From Erythrobacter sp. ANT-B3C2 (GTDB lineage Bacteria > Pseudomonadota > Alphaproteobacteria > Sphingomonadales > Sphingomonadaceae), in contig LXQI01000035.1 in assembly GCA_001683845.1 (NCBI GenBank), positions 1 through 60,130 of the forward strand: a DNA stretch of 60,130 bases, given 5' to 3'. Numbering within the stretch: the stretch's first letter is position 1; the number at the start of each line of letters is the position of its first letter. Below are positions 1 through 7,561 of the stretch, in pieces. The notes beneath the pieces were generated by a model. It was given only the letters and a program-made list of their open reading frames with translations. It searched no databases and had not been told where the DNA came from. A program made the translations under genes and the position numbers.

Positions 1-205
1 TGGCTGGTCGAAAACGGACGGCTGGAAGCACCGGCGGAGCTGTCCGGACCGTCCGGCGAACCATTGGTACTTGAACCTTCCGAGAATAAGCGCTTTGTTC
101 GAGTCTCGCGTGGATAAAGCGGGTGAATTCGCCATGGCGCCCTTCGCTGCGGACAGGATTGCGCGCACGCTGGCGGACGACACCAGCCCCTTGCCCCGCC
201 GCTGA
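1..205 (+). pseudogene. C-terminal end of an unrecognised gene, frame uncertain
   Basis: Two forward frames are open from the left edge. One stops at 115-117 and ends in FVRVSRG; the other stops at 203-205 and ends in DDTSPLPRR. The second contains a protein-like stretch, FAMAPFAADRIARTLAD, but its upstream part (rich in W, H, R and C) does not look like coding sequence. This could be the true tail of a gene entering from the left, or one with a frameshift near position 100. I do not recognise the family. Confidence 0.3.
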
Positions 206-684
206 CCTTCTGCTCGCGCCAGCCGACCGTGATCGTCCCGGCGAACAGCGATGCCCCGTCGCTGGCGCGAGTTTCCTTGTTATACACCAGCGCAAAAGGG
301 AATGATCGACGTTGATCGAATAGGCGAGGTGAAAGCAGTCCCAATATCGCCCGCCTTGAGCTCGCGCCCAGGCGCATCCGCCAGCCGCTGAGCACGACCC
401 GCGAAATCACCTGCAGCCGCTTCGATGACTTGAAAGTGTTTTCTGCAGTGGCGCCGGGTGACCAACGCAATGCCGCCGCCTGCCGGGCTCGAACGCGGTG
501 CTTGGCCCACCTGTCGCGCTACACCGGCCGAAAGGCGATCTAAACAGTTGGCTTCTCACCTTCGACCAGCGCGGCGCCACCTCCCGCTACGTGGCAGCCT
601 GACCGCGTCGAACCAGCTGCAGCCAAAACCGCTAGGAAACGGATTGGTCCAGTAGATGATGAGGCTGATCAGTTGCTTCGACGA
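206..684. other. spacer with no convincing gene
   Basis: About 480 bp between the left-edge fragment and the GMC small-subunit gene. Open frames here are short and low-complexity in residue use, and none has a ribosome binding site or a recognisable motif. One reverse frame reads RYWDCFHLAYSIN around 330-350, which looks protein-like but is not extended by an open frame. It may be decayed coding sequence. Confidence 0.4.
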
Positions 685-1137
685 TCATTCCGGCAGGTCG
701 AAACGGGCGATGGGGTTGGCGCAACCCGAAGCATATGGATCGGTACCAATAAAATGGGTGCGTTCAGGCTGTTGCTCTGCGGCGCCAAAGAAGTCGGTCG
801 CCAGCATAAACCTGCTGAGGAGGCCGCGGCTAAACTGTTCGAACGCCGCCTTGGCGCGACCGGGCGCTGCTGCGGCAACCATCGGATTGGCCAGCATCAG
901 GAACATCGCATTATAGTAGACGCTGAACCCAGGATCGAAAACTCTTTGGTCCAGATATTCTTCGGCGAACTGCTCAAGGGTCGCGTCGGGTATCGCCAGT
1001 CCGGGGAGTTGCCGTCGCAGATAATCGACGATCATCGAGGACCGGGAAGTCGCCGCGTGGCTCGCCAGCAAGCCCGCGGGCAACACTGCCACCGCGGCGC
1101 CCCCGATCAGCAGGTTGCGACGAGTGACCCGCTCCAT
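685..1137 (-). CDS. Tat-signal small subunit of a GMC-type dehydrogenase
   Basis: A 150-residue protein whose N-terminus (TRRNLL, then a hydrophobic stretch ending near ASHA, about residue 28) is a twin-arginine export signal. The rest is a small helical domain with no visible cofactor motif. It starts one base inside the stop codon of the GMC oxidoreductase gene (TGATG), so the two are translationally coupled. In known FAD glucose, gluconate and fructose dehydrogenases a Tat-bearing small subunit carries the folded catalytic subunit across the inner membrane. Position, size and signal support the same hitch-hiker role here, although sequence similarity to subunit 3 families could not be tested. 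A cytochrome c subunit, usual in such complexes, is not next to it. Confidence 0.75.
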   Translation of the reverse strand: MERVTRRNLLIGGAAVAVLPAGLLASHAATSRSSMIVDYLRRQLPGLAIPDATLEQFAEEYLDQRVFDPGFSVYYNAMFLMLANPMVAAAAPGRAKAAFEQFSRGLLSRFMLATDFFGAAEQQPERTHFIGTDPYASGCANPIARFDLPE

Positions 1138-2588
1138 CAGACCATCACCCGGTCGGCCGATCGCATGGCTTGGGCCGCGATCGTCAGGCTGGGGTTGGCT
1201 GGTCCACCCACTGGAAAGGTGCTGCTTCCGAGCACGAGAAGATTGCGCAGCTGATGGTGCACGCAGTCGCGGTCGACGATGCTCGTAGCGGGATCATTGC
1301 CCATCGAAGTGGTGCCGATGATATGCGCCTCGCTCACGGCCAGCCTTTCATCCACCACGATGCGCTCGATCGGCAATGGGGCAAGCACGCGCTCCAAATC
1401 GGATTGTGCCTGGTCGATGGCCTTCTGCGTATACGCACTATGGCCAATATAATGAACCTGAGGCTTGGTGGGATCGGCCGGGTTGGTCCGGACGGTATTG
1501 GCAACATCAGGAACGACATCGAGTACCAGCCGCAGCGGTAAGACCTGTCGCCAACGGCCGGGTTCGGTGCGTAGCGTACCCACGTTCCAGGTTTCCAGCA
1601 ACACCGCCGCGCGGTCCCGACGCCGGGCCTCGTCATCATACAGCATGTAGCCGATGCCGGTCACGGAGGTCGAGCCACCAAAGCTCTCGACTCCGTCAAG
1701 AAAGGCCTCGGCCACCACTCCGACCTGTTCGTGCAGGCGCCGTCCGAGCAGGGGATGAGCCAGCGAGGAGCGCTCCAGGATCACCGGGTTGAAGATCGCA
1801 TTCGCGGCCAGGACAACGAGATCGGCAGTGGCGGTTTGCTCGCGTCCGTTGCGCGCGTAAGTCACTCCTCGCGCAACGCTGCCGTCATGATCGATCGTCA
1901 GTGCCTCAGCCGCCAGGGCCACGGTGACCCGCGGATCCTCGTAGACCCGCATCAGCCCGTTCTGGATAGTGAATTTTGCGTCGACCGGACACAATTGGCA
2001 GATGCCGTTCGCGCAGCAGACCCCGCGCCCCGCTCCATGCACGCGCGCTCGCGCCGAGGGCATGCTGAAGAACTGGTGCGGATAAGCTTGCCGCAACAAT
2101 TCCTCAGGCGCGGTCAGGCGGTGTGAGGGCTGTGCGTATCCGGTCAGGCGGCGGTATGGCGCAGCATCGTCGGAGCCGGCCAGTGACAGAATGGCTTCCG
2201 CCCGGTCATAATACGGCTCAAGATCGTCATAGCCGATGGGCCAATCCTCACCGACGCCGAAGCGGCTGCGCATCTCGAAGTCGGCCGGTAGAAACCGAGG
2301 GGCGTTGCCCCACCAACAATTCGTACCGCCGCCAAAGCCGACGCTGAAAATCCATCGCTTGTCGGGATCGCCGGTCCGCGAAATGTAGGGCTCGGCGAGC
2401 GCAGTGGTGTCGGTTGCCCGGGCCGCCACCCGGTCGGCGTGTTCGGTCAGTTTGCCGCGTTCCAGCACCAGAATTTGTGCGCTGGCCGCGGCCTTTGCAA
2501 GGTACCGCTCAAGGAAGAACGAGCCCGCAAAACCGGTCCCGATCACAATGAGATCGTAGGTTTGCTGTTGCGGGTCCGAAAATGGCAC
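1137..2588 (-). CDS. GMC-family FAD-dependent dehydrogenase, large subunit
   Basis: A 483-residue flavoprotein. Residues 12-45 form the FAD-binding Rossmann motif (IGTGFAGSF, with an acidic strand end in LVLERG). GGGTNCWWG at 86-94 is the usual GMC flavin-contact segment, and the C-terminus holds the catalytic pair expected for the family (about His422 and Asn465, in HIIGTTSMG and GPANPS). A cysteine group, CCxxxxCxxCP at 191-201, resembles the [3Fe-4S] site of FAD glucose/fructose dehydrogenases, suggesting electrons leave through a cluster rather than directly to oxygen. It probably oxidises a sugar, polyol or other alcohol in the periplasm after Tat export with the overlapping small subunit. 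The start is a GTG, with AGG/GGAG elements 5-10 bases upstream. The substrate is unknown. Confidence 0.85.
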   Translation of the reverse strand: MPFSDPQQQTYDLIVIGTGFAGSFFLERYLAKAAASAQILVLERGKLTEHADRVAARATDTTALAEPYISRTGDPDKRWIFSVGFGGGTNCWWGNAPRFLPADFEMRSRFGVGEDWPIGYDDLEPYYDRAEAILSLAGSDDAAPYRRLTGYAQPSHRLTAPEELLRQAYPHQFFSMPSARARVHGAGRGVCCANGICQLCPVDAKFTIQNGLMRVYEDPRVTVALAAEALTIDHDGSVARGVTYARNGREQTATADLVVLAANAIFNPVILERSSLAHPLLGRRLHEQVGVVAEAFLDGVESFGGSTSVTGIGYMLYDDEARRRDRAAVLLETWNVGTLRTEPGRWRQVLPLRLVLDVVPDVANTVRTNPADPTKPQVHYIGHSAYTQKAIDQAQSDLERVLAPLPIERIVVDERLAVSEAHIIGTTSMGNDPATSIVDRDCVHHQLRNLLVLGSSTFPVGGPANPSLTIAAQAMRSADRVMV

Positions 2589-3344
2589 GACTGCCTAGCT
2601 CCGTTTGTAGTTCATGATTGAGCCCGGCCACCTATGGTAACCCCGCGTCAATGAACAGCAGAATGGTTGCCCGGGGCCGTACATGATGCGGGATGGCGAG
2701 GCTCCATTGTCCTTCGCGAGTCAAGCGATCCAGCGATTGTCGATCCTTGTTGAAGGTCCGATCCTGCGGGGCTACGGCGCCTCCGCTCGCCATCCTCAAC
2801 ATGTGCCGCGTCTATTTCTCGCAACGCGGGAAGCTGGCTCTAAAGGGAGGCGGTTCAGACGACGCCATGCCAGATCTGACGATAGGGACATCGCCGCGCC
2901 GCTTCTCTCTTGGTCTTGAAGGCTTCAGGCGGTCTAACGGCGGGTTTATGGTTTGGGCGTTCAAACCAAGGCCCGTTTTGGCACAGACTGCCGAACACTC
3001 TTGTCTTGCAGCGGCCTCCCCCCGAGTATGGTCGACGCCTTGGCAAGGAGGCGCTGAATGGGTAGGCCTTTGGAGCATTCCCTCCGACTGAGCCGGTTTC
3101 TTAAGAGTTCGCCATCTTTTCTTTCATTTTGGACAGTGACTAAGCTGTTTTGAAGCGTCACCAGACACGCGGGTTCGGCCAGCGTCAAAGGTACTTACTG
3201 ATCAGATAGGTCATCAGATGTATGGCTCGAGTTAAGGCAGCGCCACTCTGCCTAAACCGAGCCACGTTCGCGATTTCCCCTCCATTAGCCAAGCAGGAGC
3301 GGATTCCTTTGAGCGGATTAAGCTTCGGCGTGAAGTCCGAATTG
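2589..3344. other. long non-coding or decayed spacer
   Basis: About 750 bp with no supported gene. Open frames exist on both strands (for example 2693-3091 forward and 2961-3188 reverse), but none has a start with a ribosome binding site and none reads like a known family. GC drops noticeably after about 3100, unlike the surrounding chromosome, so this may be an insertion scar or an acquired segment. No terminal inverted repeats were found by eye. Confidence 0.4.
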
Positions 3345-3374
3345 GTTACAGTGCAACACATAACAAAATATAAT
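3345..3374 (+). promoter_or_regulatory. sigma70-like promoter for the membrane peptide / HTTM pair
   Basis: A perfect -10 hexamer TATAAT at 3369-3374 lies 18 bases after GTTACA (3345-3350), a 4/6 match to the -35 consensus. It sits in an AT-rich tract about 30 bases before the ATG of the 47-residue peptide. A textbook -10 box is unusual in such a GC-rich genome. Confidence 0.5.
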
Positions 3375-3405
3375 TTGAAGTTCTATAAACATTAATGGAT
3401 CGCAA

Positions 3406-3549
3406 ATGAAGAAATTGCTGCCTAAGACATCGATGAAGCCGGCTTATTGGAAGTCAGCAATTATTGCTGGCATCGTCCTGCTGGCAATTGGCGGTTTGCT
3501 CATCGTCATGTTCAATCTGCCGGTTGTCACGGGGAGCGTTCCGCAATGA
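3406..3549 (+). CDS. 47-residue single-pass membrane peptide
   Basis: A small protein beginning MKKLLPKTSMKPAYWK and continuing into one strongly hydrophobic segment (about residues 18-41). The basic N-terminus predicts that end stays in the cytoplasm. Its stop overlaps the next gene's start in an ATGA, so the two are almost certainly co-translated. A TATAAT promoter lies just upstream. No family is recognised. The likely role is a partner or stability subunit of the downstream HTTM-like protein, but that is inference from coupling alone. An upstream ATG at 3394 opens only a four-codon frame that stops inside this start region. Confidence 0.6.
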   Translation: MKKLLPKTSMKPAYWKSAIIAGIVLLAIGGLLIVMFNLPVVTGSVPQ

Positions 3550-5048
3550 ACCAACTGGTCGCGGCGAGTCCCCGAGCGCGGCGCGGTTGGACAGCATTGT
3601 TCCATCCTTCTCGACACGAGATGGATACGGCGGCCCAGCCCAGGGATGGGCTGGTTGTGTTCGCGGTGATGTGGGGCATGGCCATGATGCTGAGCGCGGC
3701 CTCGCAGACATGGTTCCTGAGAGGCGGTCAGGGACTTGGACTGGCATTCCTCGCCTGGAGCACGCTTGGATCTGCCGCCCTGCTGGTGATGAACCCCCGA
3801 AAGACCAGCCTGCTCTTGATCGTGGCAGGGCTGATGACGGTGATGTATCTGCTCCTCCTGCCGGTCGCCTCCAACAACCGGACGATTTCGCTGTTCATGA
3901 ACACGGCCATCCTCATTGCGGTGGGCAGCCAAGTCATCAAGGGCCGCACCCTGTATGTGGACCGCGAGGCGCCTTACGAGCAATTGCGCGTGGTCGCGCG
4001 GGGCTTGCTTGCTGTGATGTACTTCTACGGCATTTTCCACAAGATCAATATCGACTTCCTCAATCCTCAGACAAGTTGTGCAACGGCCCTGTATCAACCA
4101 TTAATGAAACCATTGAATCTGGGGCACAACCTGTACGGACAATACTTAGCAATAGCATCGACCTTTATTGTGGAAGTGATCGCGATTGTTTGCCTGTACT
4201 GGAGACGATTTTTCTGGGTCGGTCTGCTGATTAGCCTACCCTTCCACTATGTGATCCCGATTTCGGGTTATTCATGGTACATGGATTTTTCGAGCCTTGT
4301 GTTCGCCCTTTATATGGTCGCAGTCCCGCGTGAGGTGGCTTCCGGTCTTTACTCGTCCGGCGTGTCGCTGCTGCGCCAAGTTCCCAGATTGCGCGCGGGT
4401 TCGGCGGCAATGGTGCTGTTCGGAACCGTCTGGGCTGCAGCACTGGTGTTTGCCTGGCTAGTGGCGCAAAGCCATCCTGATCGGGATGGTCAATTGATCT
4501 GGCATTCGGCCTGGTTGATCATCTGGACGATCTTTGGGGGGGTCAGCATGGTGTTGATCGTCCGTGCCGCCTTGCTCGAACAGCCATATTCGGAAGCGAA
4601 GGTCCGCTCGCGGCAGCGTTGGTGGGTCCTCGCGATACCCGCCACGCTTTTCGTGATGAGCGCATCGCCCTACGTCGGTTTGAAGACCGAAAGCTCAATT
4701 GCAATGTTTAGCAACCTGCACACTGAGGGGGGGGTCAGCAACCACCTGGTCTTCCCCACGCCACCCTACATCTTTGGTTATCAATCGCGTGCGGCACGAA
4801 TCCTCGAAAGCTCCGATCCGAGCTTGAACGAACAGGCAATGGACGGCCAATTCGGGTTGGTCGAGCACGATATTGCGCTCCAGTTGCTGTCAAATCCGAA
4901 CATGTGGGTCACCTACGAAATGGGCAGCCAGCGGTTCGAGCGGGTCACTGCAGCAACATACACGGGGCACCGGCCGAACTGGATCGAGCGAAAGTTGCTC
5001 GTCTTCAAGCCAATCGACTGGGCCCGGCCGAAAGTCTGCTCCCACTGA
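3546..5048 (+). CDS. HTTM-like polytopic membrane protein
   Basis: A 500-residue protein with roughly ten to twelve hydrophobic segments. The segment YFYGIFHKINIDFLNPQTSCA resembles the helix pair and K-[IL]-N core of HTTM (horizontally transferred transmembrane / vitamin K gamma-carboxylase-like) proteins. The last hundred residues are hydrophilic and would form one soluble domain. The start at 3546 is chosen over an upstream in-frame start because GGGGAG lies nine bases before it and it overlaps the stop of the coupled 47-residue peptide (ATGA). Bacterial HTTM proteins are mostly uncharacterised, and no catalytic role can be claimed here. Its GC content is somewhat lower than that of neighbouring genes. 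Confidence 0.7.
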   Translation: MNQLVAASPRARRGWTALFHPSRHEMDTAAQPRDGLVVFAVMWGMAMMLSAASQTWFLRGGQGLGLAFLAWSTLGSAALLVMNPRKTSLLLIVAGLMTVMYLLLLPVASNNRTISLFMNTAILIAVGSQVIKGRTLYVDREAPYEQLRVVARGLLAVMYFYGIFHKINIDFLNPQTSCATALYQPLMKPLNLGHNLYGQYLAIASTFIVEVIAIVCLYWRRFFWVGLLISLPFHYVIPISGYSWYMDFSSLVFALYMVAVPREVASGLYSSGVSLLRQVPRLRAGSAAMVLFGTVWAAALVFAWLVAQSHPDRDGQLIWHSAWLIIWTIFGGVSMVLIVRAALLEQPYSEAKVRSRQRWWVLAIPATLFVMSASPYVGLKTESSIAMFSNLHTEGGVSNHLVFPTPPYIFGYQSRAARILESSDPSLNEQAMDGQFGLVEHDIALQLLSNPNMWVTYEMGSQRFERVTAATYTGHRPNWIERKLLVFKPIDWARPKVCSH

Positions 5049-5371
5049 TAGAAGTAAATATAAATTGCGTCTTTGTACTTGTGCCCCTGGCGAGGATTCA
5101 GAGGACACGCTCCGGCGGCGTGCAACCACCTTTGCTCGTTTCTGCTGGGGCTTCTGCAAGTGTATCTGTAGACGATCGACCAAGCCGCTTCCAAGCGCCC
5201 AGTGCTGAGGCTCATGAACCAGCGAGCAGCGACATTCTCTAATGCCTTTGTAAACCGCTTTTACAGCCCGCCCCTTCGCGCCGCGGCGCCACTCATTCTG
5301 CAACTCCGCCCTCCTTGGTTGTCTGACCACCGGATAACGGCTCAATTCCATGAACCGGATGCGCGGCGTAG
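5049..5371. other. convergent spacer without a gene
   Basis: About 320 bp between the convergent HTTM-like and GtrA genes. Only short antisense frames are present. No clear hairpin followed by a T-run was found, so the terminators for both genes are unassigned. Confidence 0.4.
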
Positions 5372-5788
5372 CTAGCGGGTATGGGATCGGGAGTAACCGG
5401 GCCCGAACACCACGCATATATTGAGCGCCGTGTTGAAGAGGAACGCCACACCGATGCCGGCCCCCTTCGCAAACAGATGGGGTATGCCAAATGCGCTTGC
5501 CATCCAGGTGACCCCCGTATTCACGAACAGACCGAAAAGACCGACGGCCAAGAACAGGCCAAAGCGCCCCATCTGCGACCGCTGACGAAACACGATACGG
5601 GAAATCAGAAGGTAGTTGTAAGCCGCTGCGACCAGGAAGCTCAGCGCCGCGGCGACAGGCACTGCCGCGCCCGAGGCCACCAGCAGCACGAACCCACCCA
5701 GGTCGATGATCGCCGCACTGCCGACGACCACCAGATAGCGAAGCTTAGCCGCGGAGCGTGCAGAGAGTGTCAGCCCGGGGACTGGCAC
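5372..5788 (-). CDS. GtrA-family membrane protein
   Basis: A 138-residue protein with four hydrophobic segments, a basic cytoplasmic start, and the GtrA-type pattern of conserved Asn/aromatic residues (AAAYNYLLISRIVFRQ in the middle, FLFNTALNICVVFG at the end). GtrA proteins are linked to movement or anchoring of polyprenyl-phosphate-linked sugars during surface-polysaccharide synthesis; mycobacterial Rv3789 is the member tied to the arabinan pathway. The start is GTG, with AGGA six bases upstream. It follows a UbiA-family and a GT-C gene on the same strand, though about 700 bp separates it from the UbiA gene. Confidence 0.85.
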   Translation of the reverse strand: MPVPGLTLSARSAAKLRYLVVVGSAAIIDLGGFVLLVASGAAVPVAAALSFLVAAAYNYLLISRIVFRQRSQMGRFGLFLAVGLFGLFVNTGVTWMASAFGIPHLFAKGAGIGVAFLFNTALNICVVFGPGYSRSHTR

Positions 5789-6488
5789 CGGATATCCTCG
5801 CTTCGGAACAGCGGAATCCGACAGCTGGTGAAAGACGCCTCGAAATTGCGCGAAGCAAGCCGCTTCCGTAGCGTGAAGAAGGCACAGGCTCGCAGCGCCG
5901 TGCCGCTCTCCTGCTTGATTGGGTTGATGATCATGACGCTCTCAGCGGGCGGCACACCAGCTTTGACGCCAATGCGCAACTGCCCCTCAGGAGCCCACTC
6001 TAGCTGCCTCCTGCCCAGTTCGGTCGCGCTCACCTTCGAGCCTGCCAAAGGACCAAAAGCGAGAAGCTTGTCGAACCGGATACTCCGACCATCAACGCCA
6101 CCAAGCGCCCCGCGCCCATTGCAAGGCAAACGGCTGGCGCATTGGCACACTCGCTTGCACTAAATGGCGCACTGGTCGCAAATTCATCCTTCGCTTGCCT
6201 AGCCCTGTCTGCGCGCGGCACAAAGCCGCAGTCGCGGCGACTTCCGCGAATAGGCATGCCCCGCGTTTGACCTGACCGCTCTCGGGATCAGACTCCACCG
6301 AGACCGCATTTCGTCAAATCCCTTCAACTTGGCTGGCTCCATTCTCGAATGACCAGATCGGCAGGCTCGGCCACCACTACCCGTCGGACTGGGCGCGGTG
6401 CGCAAACAACCCGCTCACGCTCGAGGACCACGAGCCAGAGACATGAGGCCAGTCGCGCGCGCTGGACGGGTATAACGCATTGCCCAGC
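5789..6488. other. 700 bp gap between GtrA and UbiA genes
   Basis: No gene is supported. The largest reverse frame (5770-6150) overlaps the GtrA start and contains a protein-like stretch (about codons 63-110), but it is rich in Cys/Arg at its ends, has no ribosome binding site, and matches nothing I know. It may be the remains of a cluster gene, or noise. Confidence 0.35.
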
Positions 6489-7475
6489 TCATTTCCTGAG
6501 TTCGATGAACTGCTGGTCTGTGTACGTCTGGAGGTCGGGAATGTCGAAGAAGGTCGTGACCACGGCGGTCGCTCCCACCAGGAGCATCGCCAGCATCAGC
6601 GTACGATCCTGGAAAAGCCGTTCCGGCGCCTGCGCGACCGATCCATGGCGCATCGAGATCCCGAGATAGACGGCAAACAGGAAACACAGCGGCGGGACCA
6701 GAAGGATATATTCGATCCGGTACTTGATGATGAAGATCGAGAACAGGCTCGAACTCAGCAAAGCGTAGGCGATGCAAGATGCGAGCAGGCGGATCTCGGT
6801 ATAGCCCGCGAACGACTTCCTGTACCGGATCAGGAGATCGCGCCCATGAGAAGCGCATATCTCGCGATACTCAGACCACCGCTTGGCGGCCATCAGATAG
6901 GCGCCGCCCAGCCAGTAGGCGACAATGATGGACATCGGCGGAACCGACGTGGCATCGATCATCAGCCAGCCGATCAGGAGACGAAAGGGGTTGTTCACGG
7001 ATTCGGAGATCACGTCCAGATACGCTTTGTCCTTCGTGCGGACCGGCGGCACATTGTAGACAACGCCCTGTACTGCGAACAGACCCGCGACGATCAGCAT
7101 GGGAGTACTGGATGCAGCAGCAGCGGCGCAGCCGATGGCGATGAACAGCGCCCACAGCCCGTAGACATAGGCAGGGTTCAATTCCGTCTGGACCGATACC
7201 CGTGCCGATTTGGTGGGATGGTGCCGGTCGAAATCCCGATCCAGCCACTCGTTGATCACGTAATTCGCCGACGCGATCGAGATGGCGCAGACAAACCCGA
7301 GCACCACGTGCAGCAGCAGATTACTGTTCTGCGCGTCCCGCAGCAGGAAGGCGAGCGCCGCGCCTGGCACCACGAAAATCTGCTTGGTGATATGATCGAA
7401 TCGCGCAAGCCGCAGATAATCGCGCTTTCCCGCTTGGCGCGGCAGCGCCACGCGGCTCGCTATTCCCGTAGACAT
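6489..7475 (-). CDS. UbiA-family prenyltransferase, decaprenyl-phosphate phosphoribosyltransferase-like
   Basis: A polytopic membrane enzyme of about 328 residues. The first Asp-rich motif reads NEWLDRDFDRHHPTK (NExxDxxxD, then HPTK). HPTK following the Asp motif is characteristic of 5-phosphoribosyl-1-pyrophosphate:polyprenyl-phosphate transferases rather than quinone or haem prenyltransferases. The second loop (YNVPPVRTKDKAYLDVISES) carries the other metal-binding acidic residues. The expected reaction is transfer of 5-phosphoribose from PRPP to a polyprenyl phosphate at the inner membrane. The start at 7475 has GGGGA nine bases upstream; an ATG at 7511 is in frame but lacks one. It lies downstream of the GT-C gene on the same strand. 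Other UbiA substrates cannot be excluded. Confidence 0.8.
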   Translation of the reverse strand: MSTGIASRVALPRQAGKRDYLRLARFDHITKQIFVVPGAALAFLLRDAQNSNLLLHVVLGFVCAISIASANYVINEWLDRDFDRHHPTKSARVSVQTELNPAYVYGLWALFIAIGCAAAAASSTPMLIVAGLFAVQGVVYNVPPVRTKDKAYLDVISESVNNPFRLLIGWLMIDATSVPPMSIIVAYWLGGAYLMAAKRWSEYREICASHGRDLLIRYRKSFAGYTEIRLLASCIAYALLSSSLFSIFIIKYRIEYILLVPPLCFLFAVYLGISMRHGSVAQAPERLFQDRTLMLAMLLVGATAVVTTFFDIPDLQTYTDQQFIELRK

Positions 7476-7561
7476 CGATACCGTTCCCCGAGCCCCTGAC
7501 GCGCCGCGCATAGTGAGCAGCCGTGAAGATTCGCCTAATTATTGCTTCGGCACCTAGACAG

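Noticed and set aside
2693..3091. 132-codon forward frame in the long spacer
   Set aside because: No ribosome binding site or family pattern, and competing frames are open on the other strand.
5770..6150. 126-codon reverse frame before the GtrA gene
   Set aside because: Some protein-like stretches, but no ribosome binding site, overlap with the GtrA start, and no recognised family. Noted only as a possible remnant.
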